A stretch of 64,000 bases of DNA from contig JBBCBC010000012.1 of the NCBI GenBank assembly GCA_037126765.1, positions 7,068,001 through 7,132,000 of the forward strand. Direction: 5' to 3'. The translations under genes were made by a program, and so were the position numbers. Positions 1 to 11,039 of the stretch are shown here, in pieces. Position 1 is the stretch's first letter. Every line of letters starts with the position of its first letter. The notes under the pieces were generated by a model. It saw nothing but the letters and a program-made list of their open reading frames with translations, was not told where the DNA came from and searched no databases. Source of the DNA: Stenogyne calaminthoides (lineage: Eukaryota > Streptophyta > Magnoliopsida > Lamiales > Lamiaceae).

Positions 1-3
1 GAG

Positions 4-112
4 TGTTGGGGTTATACATGAAAGTATGTTTTTACTTTGTATAACCTATGTATTAAATACTTATTTACTAAAATAAATTATTTATCAATGTTGCTTTAAA
101 TATGATTGAATG

Positions 113-160
<48 letters not shown>

Positions 161-187
161 TGCAAACCGTTCATATAATAGCACGCA
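4..187 (+). mobile_element. Copia LTR head fragment
   Basis: Begins TGTTGGGG and matches the first ~150 bases of the complete Copia LTR at 41,289 and 48,488: the same TACTTTGTATAA block, the same TTTAAATATGATTGAATG block, then a TA run. It ends where the CACTA-like end begins. No internal domain or second LTR follows, so this is a broken remnant of an older relative of that family. Confidence 0.75.
113..156. repeat. (TA)n microsatellite
   Basis: About 22 TA units inside the LTR fragment, at the point where the intact LTR copies carry only four or five. This is local expansion by slippage. Confidence 0.9.
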
Positions 188-260
188 TAATTTCATATTG
201 TGACGCTTATTCGACAACGTCACTAAAGAAGCGTCACTACAGGGGGTTTTTTTAATAGTG
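188..260 (-). mobile_element. CACTA-type transposon end, copy 1
   Basis: Read on the minus strand, this starts CACTATTAAAAAAA and is followed by short subterminal repeats of GTGACGC/GCGTCAC type, the usual make-up of plant CACTA (En/Spm) ends. It abuts an ARC6 fragment at the sequence GAGGAAT. Only this one end is present; no transposase is seen. The same junction occurs at 3,905. Confidence 0.65.
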
Positions 261-686
261 ATTCCTCTAGCGCCAAAAAGGAAATGAGAGATTTATTACC
301 ATGCCTTATATTTACAACTCTTATTATTCTGGTAAAGAAAATGAGGATAGCAGGGGCTTAAGAGGCACTACAATGTATATAATCACAACAAATGCAAGTA
401 CTGCAACATTTGATATGCATAAGATTTAGAGGGACCGATTTAATACTGCAAACTATAAAGTTTTTACCAAATGTATTACAGGACCCCACAAAAAAATACA
501 CGACACCGCAATAAGATTTATTTAAAGATCCGAAACTAGTTCAGAACATGGATGTCTAGAATGTATTGATAGCTTAAACACCACAAAAAATAAAAAATAC
601 AGAACACCATAATTAAATTACTCTAACCAACCTGCAGCAGCTTGAGTGCCATCTCAAGCACCTCACAACCACGAATAAAATCAGGT
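261..686 (-). pseudogene. ARC6 fragment, copy 1 (antisense, truncated)
   Basis: This is the reverse complement of positions 7,693-8,118 of the ARC6 gene in this window: the last ~55 bases of exon 2 plus the first ~370 bases of the next intron. It is very similar by eye. It is cut at 686, where sequence assigned to the Mutator-like unit begins. It has no start, no complete exon and no coding potential. It shares its CACTA junction with copy 2 at 3,906, so the two copies come from one duplication rather than two independent captures. Confidence 0.9.
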
Positions 687-3371
687 CCCACCAACCACGC
701 AATGTTTTCGATTTAGTCTCACCTCTGCCAAATTAGTCCCACAAGATTATTTTCGTCAATTTTAGTCCTACTGTTTAACTAAACTTGCATTTCTAGTCCC
801 AAAAATAGACGGCCTCTAACAGACAGGCGTTAAGTGGAAGACGGAGGTTATTTAACCTATAATTAAAATGTATTAAACCTTAATTTGTCTTAACGAATTA
901 ATTAAAAACTAAAACCAAAACTAAACTAAAAAATCATTAAAACAAACTAACACACACACACAAAACACATAGTGGAAGGGGTTCGTCGTTTTTTTCTTCA
1001 CTGAGAGAAAAAAAAAGAGGGAAATCACCATAAAATCCTAAAATCCCCAAAAAATCGATCGATTTGATCACAATCCAGTGTGCCCTCAATGTTGCGAAGG
1101 AAGAATCTTGTGAAATATGGAGTTGTGGACTATGGTAAGTATCTATATTTTTTATTCGAAATCAGGTTTTGGGGATTTTGTGTTGTTGGGTGTTCGGGTA
1201 TAGTGATAAAAGTTCTTGGGCTTTCGATTTTCATTATTTATTAGGGTTTAGGGTTCGATTTTCAATGCTGTGAATTCCCATGGTGTGAGGACTGGAAGAT
1301 CCCTGTTCTTTCAGAAGAATGATGGTAGGAGGATATATGCAAGGTGTAAAGATGAGGGTTGTGATTGGGGAATCAATGCACTTAAGGTGAAGGATGAAGA
1401 ACACTACCAGATCAGACACTACAACCCAGAGCATACTTGTGCAAGGTCCTATCATGTGAAGAATGTCAACTCATCCTGGTTGGCAAAGACTTTTGAAAAT
1501 GAGTGGAGGTGTGATCCAGGCAAGATGGCTAGACCTTTTAAGAAGAAGACAATGTTGAAGTTGAGAGTTTACATCTCAAATACCCAGGTCTACAGAGCAA
1601 AGAACAAGGCACTGAGAAGTATTGAAGGTGATAGTGCAGAGCAATATTCAAAATTGTGGGACTATGCTCATCACCTGCTTGAAACCAACCTTGGATCAAC
1701 AATCATTCTAAGGACTGAGGGGAACAATGATGGGGCTACACTCTTTAACAAATTTTATATTTGTTTGAATGCTTGTAAGAGGGGTTTTAGATCTGGATTA
1801 AGGCCATGGATAGGAGTTGATGGTTGTCACTTGAAAGGGAGTTTAGGTGGAGTACTTCTCACTGCAGTTGGCATGGACCCTAACAATGATCCATATATTC
1901 TATCATATGCAGTGGTTGGTAGTGAGACTAGAGAGAATTGGGAGTGGTTCTTGGAACTGTTGAAGGAGGATTTCATAGGTGATTAGGAGGGTAACTTCAT
2001 CTTCATCTCAGACAAGCAAAAAGGTCCGATCCCTGCATTTGAGAGGGTGTTGTCCAATGTTGAGAATAGATTTTGTGTAAGGCATTTGCATGGGAACGTG
2101 AAGAGGGCTGAATACAGAGGGGTGATGAGTTTAGAAAACTCCTCTGGGGAGCAGCTAAATCTTTGACCACAACCTCTTTTCATAGATCAATGAGAAGGAT
2201 AGGGGAGAAAGATATAAGATGCCTAGAGTGGCTTGCTGATAAGCCTCCTGCACAGTGGTCAAGATCACACTTCTCTCCAGAAGCTAAGTGTGACACACTA
2301 GTGAACAACATGTGTGAGGTTTACAATGCATGCATTCTGGAAGCAAGAGACAAACCAATTCTCACAATGTTGTAGTGGATCAGGGAGTACATAATGACAA
2401 GAAATCAAGCCAAGAGAGACAGATGTGAGATCAAATGGGAAGGGAGAAAGGTATGTGCCAAGATCCAAAAAGTGATAGCACAGAGAAGAGAGGCATCAAG
2501 AGTTTGCCAGCCAGTAAAATCATTTGAACAAAGTTATGAAGTATCAGGATTTGATGGTACAAGGTATGTTGTTGACTTGAAGGGACACATTTGTGACTGC
2601 AGGGAATGGGATGTCAGTGGAATCCCATGCAAGCACGCTATCAGTGCAATCTGTTCTCAAGGGGAAGATGTAGAGGATTATGTACACAAGTGTTACTCTG
2701 TTGAGGTGTACAATGAGGTGTATTCTCACTCTGTTCCCCCCATGAATGGTGGGGAGTTATGAAAGATAACTGACTACATACCCCCCCTACCACCTAACTT
2801 TGCAAAGAGGAAAACTGGTAGACCTAAGAGAAAGAGGAGGGAAGGAGCTGGTGAAGTAGAAGTGAACAATCAAGGAGATGGTGGTCAAACTATGCATAGG
2901 CAGCCTTACAAAGTCAAATGTTCATTTTGTCATGAAATTGGGCATAACAAGAAGGGCTGTAAAACGAGGAAGACTGTTGAGGCTATGATAGCTGAGGAAG
3001 AGAAGAATTGAGCTGATCAACATGAAGAAATGACTCAAGGAGATGACATTCCACCAATGACTCAAGGAGTTGATGAACCTGTTGTTGTAAGTTCTCACTC
3101 ATTAATTCAGTTTTATATATATTTTTCTCTAAACTGATAAACTTGTACATGTGCAGGAGGTTCCTCTGATCAAAAGGACCACCACAAGGAAAGGGAGGGC
3201 AAAATTAGTTGTCTCAAAGAAGAAGAAGAAGAATTCAGTCTCAATTGGAGATTCTTCAAGGAGTGCAGGAGAGGATGTATAATTATGTTAATTTTTACAT
3301 GTTTTTCATTGTATTTCTTTTTATGTTCATTATTAATCCATTGGTTTTATAGGGGTCAGCTACATCATTTG
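687..3371 (+). mobile_element. Mutator-like element (MULE), truncated
   Basis: This segment carries a broken MURA-type transposase (separate entry). Its left margin has repeated TTAGTCCC/TTTAGTCCTAC blocks, a style often seen in MULE termini. I cannot find a matching inverted end on the right, where an inverted Copia LTR fragment starts at 3,372, so the right end is probably lost. 687-1,260 has no gene; it contains A-rich and CA-rich stretches. Confidence 0.6.
1270..3011 (+). pseudogene. MULE transposase (MURA-type), broken
   Basis: The first open stretch (1,270-1,986, 238 residues) contains the MULE transposase core, including the segment IGVDGCHLKG and the GMDPNNDPY block. An in-frame TAG at 1,984 breaks it. 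The frame resumes, shifts near 2,125, meets TAG at 2,373, and continues from 2,394 to a TGA at 2,760. The later part carries a SWIM zinc finger (CDCREWD...GIPCKH, about 2,590-2,640). After 2,760 the frame still encodes a CCHC zinc knuckle (CSFCHEIGHNKKGC, near 2,920). The order transposase core, SWIM, CCHC is normal for plant MULE proteins. A typical protein is 600-800 residues, so most of it is here but with at least three stops and one frameshift. Not functional as written. Confidence 0.88.
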
Positions 3372-3790
3372 TGTTGGGGAATTAATTGCCCGGATCTATT
3401 CCGAATGAATATTTAAATACAAATTTAATTCTAACAATTATTACTAGCATGAATTAATCCTATATTAATTTAAATAATAATTCAACAACCAATCATGTAT
3501 ATAAACAGTTCACATAAATCCTACTCATGCGGAATTACTACGGTTTATGTGAACTAACCTCTCGGAGTGACAACCGTTGAGAAGATGGATCCCGTTCACA
3601 CGAATACACCAAAAGGCCTTCTAAAATATTTCCTTATCCTTGTTCAACAATCCGGTGGTAGGAACTCGCGAATAATTTAACAAAAGGAAAAATAAAATTA
3701 TGTTGCACCACCTTTGTGGATTTATAATTTTTCCAACACATGGAATTGCCTTGGGGATGAAACATTCATCCCCTATTTAAAAATTACTAT
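3372..3790 (-). mobile_element. Copia LTR tail fragment (inverted)
   Basis: The reverse complement ends in TTCCCCAACA and matches the last ~400 bases of the complete Copia LTRs at 42,720-43,136 and 49,890-50,283: the TAGTAATAATT block, the ATATAGGATTAATTCATGC block and the TGGTGCAACA block. It is more diverged than those two are from each other. Its orientation is opposite to the LTR head fragment at position 4, so the two are not ends of one simple element. Confidence 0.8.
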
Positions 3791-3829
3791 AAGACATCAC
3801 AATTAACTAACGAAATAATGTGGGCGTCA

Positions 3830-3905
3830 CTATAATTTCATATTGTGACGCTTATTCGACAGCGTCACTAAAAAGTGTCACTATAGGGGTTTTTTTTTAG
3901 TAGTG
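3830..3905 (-). mobile_element. CACTA-type transposon end, copy 2
   Basis: On the minus strand it starts CACTACTAAAAAAAACCCC, followed by GTGACGC-type subterminal repeats, nearly identical to 188-260. It joins the ARC6 fragment at exactly the same base of ARC6 (8,118 in the gene). No second end or transposase is visible. Confidence 0.7.
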
Positions 3906-4540
3906 ATTCCTCTAGCGCCAAAACGGAAATGAGAGATTTATTACCATGCCTTATATTTACAACTCTTATTATTCCGGTAAAGAAAATGAGGATAGCAGGG
4001 GCTTAAGAGGCACTACAATGTATAGAATCACAACAAATGCAAGTACTGCAACATTTGATATGCATAAGATTTAGAGGGACCGATTTAATATTGCAAACTA
4101 TAAAGTTTTTACCAAAGGTATTACAGGACCCCACAAAAAAATACACGACACCGCAATAAGATTTATTTAAAGATCCGAAACTAGTTCAGAACATGGATGT
4201 CTAGAATGTATTGATAGCTTAAACACCACAAAAAATAAAAAATACAGAACATCATAATTAAATTACTCTAACCAACCTGCAGCAGCTTGAGTGCCATCTC
4301 AAGCACCTCACAACCTCGAATAAAATCAGGTGGTGATGGTGCCATGGCATCCCTACATAAATCAACATAAGCAAGTGCCATTGACAACACAATGTCTTGC
4401 TTGAATGACTTGGGCAGCCTCTCTCTCTCAACAAGCTCCCTCCAATTTGAATAAACAACTCTGTCTCCCCAACTTCTTGCAACACACACAAGGCTCTAGG
4501 AACCTATAACAGCCATCAAGACAAAATATTAATCGATCAA
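3906..4540 (-). pseudogene. ARC6 fragment, copy 2: exon 2 with flanking introns, antisense
   Basis: This is the reverse complement of ARC6 positions 7,496-8,118: 27 bases of intron 1, all of exon 2 (225 bases in the gene) and 371 bases of intron 2. By eye it is about 96-97% identical. A two-base insertion in a GA run near 4,425 and a lost G shift the reading frame, so it cannot encode that part of ARC6. The left junction is a CACTA-type end; the right junction (4,540/4,541) is the start of telomere-like repeats. It lies 1.7 kb upstream of the ARC6 start in inverted orientation. The splice sites of exon 2 are still present on the minus strand. Confidence 0.93.
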
Positions 4541-4808
4541 ACCCTGACCCCTAAACCCTAACCCCTGACCCTGATCCTGACCCTAGCCCCTAAGCCCCCA
4601 ACCCCCAAACCTCTAAACCCTAAACCATAAACCCCTAACCCCCAAACCCCAAACCCTGAACCCTGACCCCTGAACCCTGACCCTTAAATCCTGACCCCAA
4701 ACCCTAACCTCAGATCCCCTGACCCCAGAACCCCTGACCCCTGAACCCCAAACCCTGAACCCCTGAACTTCGAACTCTGAACCCTGAACCCTGACCCCTG
4801 AACCATGA
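4541..4808 (+). repeat. Degenerate telomere-like repeats
   Basis: A run of CCCTAAA-type units mixed with CCCTGAA, CCCTGACC and CCCCAAA variants. The plant telomere unit is CCCTAAA/TTTAGGG. Few units are perfect, so this is an old or low-fidelity interstitial block, not a chromosome end. Confidence 0.85.
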
Positions 4809-5136
4809 AATTTTCAGAGAGGGCAATCGTCCGACATATTATATGACTCGTTTGGGAGTTGATTCGCACGCATTTCATCTTGTTTACGTGCATTCGGCTC
4901 CTCGATATTTCTTCACACTCGTTCGTATGGATCAGATTGGTTACCTAACTTTTCGAATCCATTGAGGTCCTATTACTATGTTTTTTGATATGTACTTTTG
5001 TTCTAGTTCTGTTTATTTTGTATGGTGCACAACTTGTTGTGCACATCAGTTTGTTCTTTACCCTTTTGATGTACCTTGAGCTCTGTTTGTTTTGGTGATT
5101 TATGAGTAAGCCCTGACGGGCGATTATTTTTTAATA
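4809..5136 (+). mobile_element. Retroposon-like insert ending in an A run
   Basis: Unique sequence sits between two telomere-like blocks and ends in TTTTTTAATAAAAAAAA directly before the next CCTGAACCCTAAA unit. An A-rich 3' end inside a repeat array suggests a short non-LTR retrotransposon tail or another retroposed RNA. No intact frame is present and the family is not recognised. Confidence 0.35.
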
Positions 5137-5186
5137 AAAAAAACCCTGAACCCTAAACCCTAAACCCTGAACCCTAAACCCTAAAA
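5137..5186 (+). repeat. Telomere-like repeats, right block
   Basis: Six or seven CCCTAAA/CCCTGAA units, cleaner than the left block. Probably the same array, split by the insert at 4,809-5,136. Confidence 0.85.
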
Positions 5187-5560
5187 TTTTGATGAACATT
5201 AAAGTAGAGTGTGTTATTTATTAAATCTAGAAACGTCCATGAAGAATATCGACTAGGACCCTTAATGAACTTTTATCTAGGCTATGTTTAGATAGGAGAT
5301 TTACTTTTGAGCGATAAAAAAGAAAAAGAAAAATTAAGACCGAGGGACATGGAGAATTTCAATCGATCTGCTCATTTTTAGTGAGTGTTTGCAAACTCAA
5401 GTTGTAGTTTAAAATCACTTATTTTTGGTTCACAATCACTTTTGAAGTGTTTGCAAACTCAACAAATCAATTCTTCAAAGCACTTAAAAGCAGATTCTTC
5501 AAAGCTATTGGGTACCAACTTCCATTTGCTTAAATCTGATTCTCTTTACTTTATTAAATA

Positions 5561-5834
5561 GAGTTGGTATGCTGTGAAACTTGTTCACCGTGAAACTGAT
5601 TTATTTTTACACTCCAGTTATCACGATTACACTCTTTAGTAATATAGGTCACACTCTTCAGTTATCATGACCACACTCTTTGCTGTAATATTTATCACAC
5701 TCTTCATTTTTATGAATAATACTCTTTATAGTAAAAAGTCACACTCTTCAGCTATATAAGTCACACTCTTTAGTAATATAAGTCACACTCTTAAACCAGT
5801 TTCACCGTAAAACTTGTTCACTCTATACTTTGCC
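5561..5834 (+). mobile_element. MITE family A, copy 1 (ARC6 upstream)
   Basis: A 274-bp unit flanked by a perfect 9-bp duplication TATTAAATA (5,552-5,560 and 5,835-5,843). It begins GAGTTGGTATGCTGTGAAAC and ends TATACTTTGCC. Imperfect inverted ends contain GTGAAAC/GTTTCAC. The interior repeats CACACTCTT many times. A 9-bp TSD points to a Mutator-type origin. A close second copy lies at 32,143-32,415 upstream of PEX3. It ends about 350 bases before the ARC6 start codon. Confidence 0.85.
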
Positions 5835-5889
5835 TATTAAATAATATTACAAATTACCAACTTTCAAGGATACTCTTGTAAAATTACAA

Positions 5890-5892
<3 letters not shown>

Positions 5893-5925
<33 letters not shown>
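5893..5925. repeat. (TA)n microsatellite
   Basis: About 16 TA units between the MITE and the ARC6 start. Confidence 0.9.
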
Positions 5926-5932
<7 letters not shown>

Positions 5933-6181
5933 ACACTCCTAGTGAAATATTTAAAAGTAATTTATTTAAAAACATTACTCACTTTCAATTATATTATAAA
6001 AATCAATTTTAATCACTTTAAAATAAACATTATTGTTTGCAAACAAACACTTGTTCAAGGTCTCCTCTCCTGTTGTTATTCTTTCCTTTCTCTCCTTATT
6101 ATAATTATAATGGCTTATTTTAATAGCCTCAAAAGGGACACCGAAGTTTGAGTTGTAATCCCCCGCTAAACCCAAACAACA

Positions 6182-9100
6182 ATGGAAGCATTGACGCAAC
6201 TGAGCATTGGAATCTACCCTCCCCGCCTTCTCTCTAACCGATTCACCAAAAAGCCCAACCTCAAACCCAAAGCCGCCGTAACCGGCGGCTCCGCCACCAG
6301 CAAATGGGCCGACCGCCTCCTCGCCGACTTCCAATTCCTCCCTCCCGACGTCGCAACTACTGCGCCGCCGCCTCCCCTACCTTCCCTCCCAGAGCGCCAC
6401 GTGTCGATGCCCCTCGACTTCTACCGTGTCCTCGGCGCTGAGCCGCATTTCCTCGGCGACGGTATTCGACGAGCCTACGACGCTAGGGTTTCGAAGCCGC
6501 CGCAGCATGGTTATAGTGACGACGCTTTAATTAGCCGACGCCAGATCCTCCAGGCCGCTTGTGAAACTCTCGCTAATCCAAGCTCTCGCAGAGACTACAA
6601 CCAAGGTCTCGCTGATGATGAATTTGATACCCTTCTTACTCAAGTACCTTGGGTTAAGGTTTCTTTCTGTGCCCTTTATAAGCGAATTTTGAAGAATTGG
6701 AAATTCTATTGCTGTCTTATCTACTATTTTGCCAAAATTATAAATTTATTTGCGTTTTATTTCTTTAATTATCAGCATCATCTTTATGTTCAGAATTGTT
6801 ATGTGGGATAAAATAGAAAGTTTACAATACTTGATATAGGATTGCGCTGGGAATGTGAAAATGGACATGGAAAAGAAAACGTTGAAGTTGAGTTTCAGAA
6901 ACTCTTCTTATGCGTTGACAATCAAAGAAATGAATAGATTCATTAGCAGCAAATTAGTTATTGGATACTGTTCACTCTACATTTGGGAAGTGATGCTTTT
7001 TTTGGTACATTGCGTTCCAATAATTGCATAATGTAATAGGTTTTCAATATTGGCCTCTTTATTGTATTTTAAAATTTAGAAATTTGTGTTTCCAATGAAA
7101 ATGAGATGAAACAGATGTCATCTCTTTCAAAGAGTAAAAACTTGAATAGATTCTCTTGTGAATACGGGAAAATGAGATGAAAGTGAGTATTGGAACTTCC
7201 TTATATGGAGGAAAGTAGTCAGCTGAGTGTTATAGGAATGGTAAAAATGATGCAGCTAAGAATCAAGACGATATCCCTGAGCTAAAAATCTGCTTGGTAG
7301 ACTGTTTCTTTTCTTTTATTAATTATTAATAAAATCCCGTTTCGTTAATTTAAGAATGCTAGGTAGTTAAGTGAGTAATCTACAGCTGATAATAACAAAC
7401 TTGCTAACTAACTAAAAGTATCTTGCTTACTAAAAATGTAACATACGTATCAATCACTCTAATATGTAGATTCTCTTCACCGAAGTTGATCGATTAATAT
7501 TTTGTCTTGATGGCTGTTATAGGTTCCTGGAGCCTTGTGTGTGTTGCAAGAAGCTGGGGAGACAGAGTTGGTTATTCAAATTGGAGGGAGCTTGTTGAGA
7601 GAGAGGCTGCCCAAGTCATTCAAGCAAGACATTGTGTTGTCAATGGCACTTGCTTTTGTTGATTTATGTAGGGATGCCATGGCACAATCACCACCTGATT
7701 TTATTCGAGGTTGTGAGGTGCTTGAGATGGCACTCAAGCTGCTGCAGGTTGGTTAGAGTAATTTAATCATGGTGTTTTGTATTTTTTATTTTTTGTGGTG
7801 TTTAAGCTGTCAATACATTCTAGACATCCATGTTCTGAACTAGTTTCGGATCTTTAAATAAATCTTACTGCGGTGTCGTGTATTTTTTTGTGGGGTCCTG
7901 TAATACATTTGGTAAAAACTTTATAGTTTGCAGTATTAAATCGGTCCCTCTAAATCTTATGCATATCAAATGTTGCAGTACTTGCATTTGTTGTGATTCT
8001 ATACATTGTAGTGCCTCTTAAGCCCCTGCTATCCTCATTTTCTTTACGGAATAATAAGAGTTGTAAATATAAGGCACGGTAATAAATCTCTCATTTCTTT
8101 TTTTGGGGCTAGAGGAATATTATAGCAGGTTGGGTTATTATTGCTTAGAATGCTTTGAAGATCTCCTGCATATGATGATCTAGGATTAAACCCTCAACTA
8201 CAGCTTACCTAGAAACTTATCTAAAAATAGAAATATATGTTTGATGCAGGAGGAAGGTGCAAGCGACCTTGCCCCTGACTTGCAAGCACAGATAGATGAG
8301 ACCCTAGAAGAAATCAACCCCCGCTGCGTTTTAGAGCTCTTAGCTTTACCACTAGATGATGAGTACCAGTCCAAAAGGGGAGATGGTCTTCAAGGTGTAC
8401 TAAATATTTTGTGGTCTGTTGGTGGAGGAGGAGCAGCTGCTATTGCTGGAGGATTCACACGTGAGGATTTCATGAATGAAGCTTTTCTGCACATGACTGC
8501 TGCCGAGCAAGTAAGTGCTTTTAATTTGTCATTTCCCGTTGTTCACTATGCAAATATATCTCAATTTGTAATTTCCATTTGTGTAAGGTTGATCTCTTTG
8601 CTGCCACACCAAGCAACATACCTGCAGAAAGTTTTGAAGTGTATGGAGTGGCTGTTGCTCTAGTTTCTCAAGCCTTCATAAGCAAAAAACCTCATCTTAT
8701 TCAAGATGCTGACAACCTTTTTCAGCAACTTCAACAAACCAAGATCTCTGTTGTCGGGAACTCGTCAACTTATGGGGTCCCACAAAATCGAGAAATGGAC
8801 TTTGCACTTGAAAGAGGTCTTTGCTCTCTTCTTGTTGGTGAGGTTGATGAATGCCGTGCGTGGTTGGGCTTGGATCATCAAGACTCGCCTTACAGAGATC
8901 CGTCCATCATTAACTTTGTTATACAACACTCTAAGGATGACAAAGAAGATGACCTCCTTTCCGGACTCTGCAAACTATTAGAGACATGGTTGATGGAAGT
9001 GGTATTTCCTAGATTTAGAGAGACACAAGATGTGAGGTTTAAGCTTGGAGATTATTATGATGACCCTATAGTTTTGAGATATTTGGAGAAACTGGAAGGT

Positions 9101-10806
9101 GTAGGGCGCTCACCATTGGCTGCTGCTGCAGCTATTGCGAGAATTGGAGCCGAAGCTACTGCTGTGCTTGACGGTGTGAAAGTTAGTGCAATTCAGGCAC
9201 TGCGGAAAGTATTTCCTCTTGGTAACGAGGGAAAGAATTCCGTACTTTATGAGAAGAATGAGATTAAGAGTCACGATCAACTGGATTCGAGTGAGGAGAA
9301 TCTTGATCAAGATTCCCACCTGTTTAAAGTTCCGGAGATGAGTCATGTTAATGGACTGCAGCAGCAAGATATTATTACTAATAAGATTAAAGATGCATCT
9401 GTAAAGATCATGTGCGCTGGTGCAGCAGTTAGTCTTTTAACTATATTGGGGTTGAAATTTGTATCATCTCGAACTGGCTCTCCCAATCTACATAAAGACC
9501 CAGCCACAACAGCTATGGCTTCTGATGTCATCAATGTGGGTACGGTTTAATGTTAATTATGTAATGTTCCAAAACCAAAGGAATAACCTTAAAATGAAGA
9601 GAATAATGAGAAGCGAACCTGCCGTATGTTTGTAAAGTTAAATTTCAGTTAATGAGCAAAAGAGTTCATTTTCTGCCAAAATTTGGTTCTTTGTGTCTGC
9701 TTTCCCTGAAAACCACAGTATATTACTTTCAGGGGCACCGCTAGTTGAGAATTCTGATGAAATACCACGAATGGATGCAAGATTTGCAGAAAATCTTGTG
9801 CGCAAGTGGCAAAGTGTGAAGTCACTAGCTCTTGGTCCTGATCATTGTTTTGGAGAATTGTCAGAGGTGAGGACCAGTTCTTCTCTATTACATTTACGTA
9901 ACAGACTAGAAATGAATCTGGTTAACTGGAAATTTCTTGTTACTCTCACCTTCATTTTATGAGATATTGTTGATACAAATGTGTAGCCTACCCCAATTAT
10001 TTGGGATTAAAGACTCGGTTTGTTTGTTTTTTTTTATGTTGATGCAAATATGATTTGGAAAAGAATAATTTTGTGGGGAGTAAATGATTTGATTTATTGA
10101 TTTCCAGGGACCATTCCATTTTTTCCCTCCTAGAAAGCTATTACTGTTTAGCTATTTAAAGTGCATGGGTAGCAAGTTTCTAGATGGAAGTTGCCTTGCG
10201 ATCGGTATTTGTTAATTCCATCTTCTTTTCCCTCCCAGAGCATTCTTTTGTCAACACTGTTCTCATCATTTATGTATTTCTTTCATTTTTGTGGTGGGAA
10301 TTTTCAACAAACTTCTAACACTTCAATTGGTCTTTGCTAGCATGATGTGAGGGCAAAATGTATTGTGATTATACCCCAAGAGTTAAAACAGGGCACTTAT
10401 TGTCACTGCTCCTTCAATGTTAACTATCCATGTTGAAGCATGTATTCTACTTTACATATATCAGTGTGTTATAGTTGGTAATACACTTATGTGGACATGT
10501 AACTTTTGACGGCAGGTATTGGATGGTCAAATGCTAAAGATCTGGACAGACAAAGCTATTGAAATTTCTCAGCATGGTTGGTTTTGGGACTACCAACTTG
10601 TGAATCTGAATATTGATAGCGTAACAGTGTCAATTGATGGGCGTCGTGCTATTGTGGAAGCAACTCTCCAAGAGTCAGCTCAGCTAACTGATGTAGCCCA
10701 CCCTGAGCATAATGACTCGTATAGTATAACCTACACAACACGGTACGAGATGTCCTTTGCAAAATCAGGTTGGAAAATTGTGGAAGGAGCTGTTCTTAAA
10801 TCATAA
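6182..10806 (+). CDS. ARC6: ARC6, chloroplast division protein
   Basis: ARC6 is an inner-envelope plastid protein that anchors the FtsZ ring on the stromal side and recruits PDV2 in the intermembrane space. Six coding exons fit with GT-AG introns and a continuous frame: 6,182-6,658; 7,523-7,747; 8,250-8,510; 8,588-9,539; 9,733-9,866; 10,516-10,806 (stop TAA). The total is 779 residues; Arabidopsis ARC6 is about 800. Residues 1-70 look like a transit peptide. A J-like domain (about 77-140, starting PLDFYRVLGA) lacks the HPD motif, as is usual for ARC6. A hydrophobic segment at about 595-613 is the membrane anchor, and 650-779 is the ARC6-like IMS domain. The start is the first ATG before a strongly ARC6-like N-terminus (MEALTQLSIG). 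Introns 1 and 2 hold long gene-free sequence. A related antisense fragment of exon 2 lies upstream at 3,906-4,540. No break is seen. Confidence 0.97.
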
Positions 10807-10869
10807 TGCCATTGTGTAATTGTGTACATTTCTGATTATAGGAGACACCATTCTGTGTGAATGTTCTGT

Positions 10870-10997
10870 GCATGTTTGCGTTGATCCTAGTTCGGTATAC
10901 TGAAATTTACAGTACGGTATGAATTTTCACATACCGAAAATTCCGGTACGGTATACGGTATGACTGATACGGTACGATACAATATGTCGGCCCTACA
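10870..10997. mobile_element. hAT-like end fragment
   Basis: Dense GGTATACGGTA/ATACCGTAC-type repeats ending in GTCGGCCCTAC just beyond the ARC6 3' UTR. Subterminal repeats of this sort are common in plant hAT MITEs. Only one end is convincing and no target duplication was found. Confidence 0.4.
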
Positions 10998-11039
10998 TAT
11001 AACTTCATTGAATGAATACTTTGATGCAGATGATGGTAT

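Larger units (their letters stand above)
5385..6056. mobile_element. Possible TIR element upstream of ARC6, interrupted by a MITE
   Basis: GTGTTTGCAAAC with a following TTTAAAATCACTT occurs at 5,386-5,460. The inverted form (AAGTGATT..., GTTTGCAAACAAACACTT) occurs at 5,930-6,056. This would be a small TIR element into which the 5,561-5,834 MITE inserted. The arms are diverged and exact ends are uncertain. 5,187-5,385 shows nothing recognisable. Confidence 0.4.

Noticed and set aside
4541..4808. True telomere or chromosome end
   Set aside because: The units are too degenerate and are followed by intact genes on the same strand.
6182..6811. Single-exon 209-codon protein starting at the ARC6 ATG
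   Set aside because: The frame reads into intron 1; the donor at 6,659 and exon 2 at 7,523 restore the ARC6 reading.
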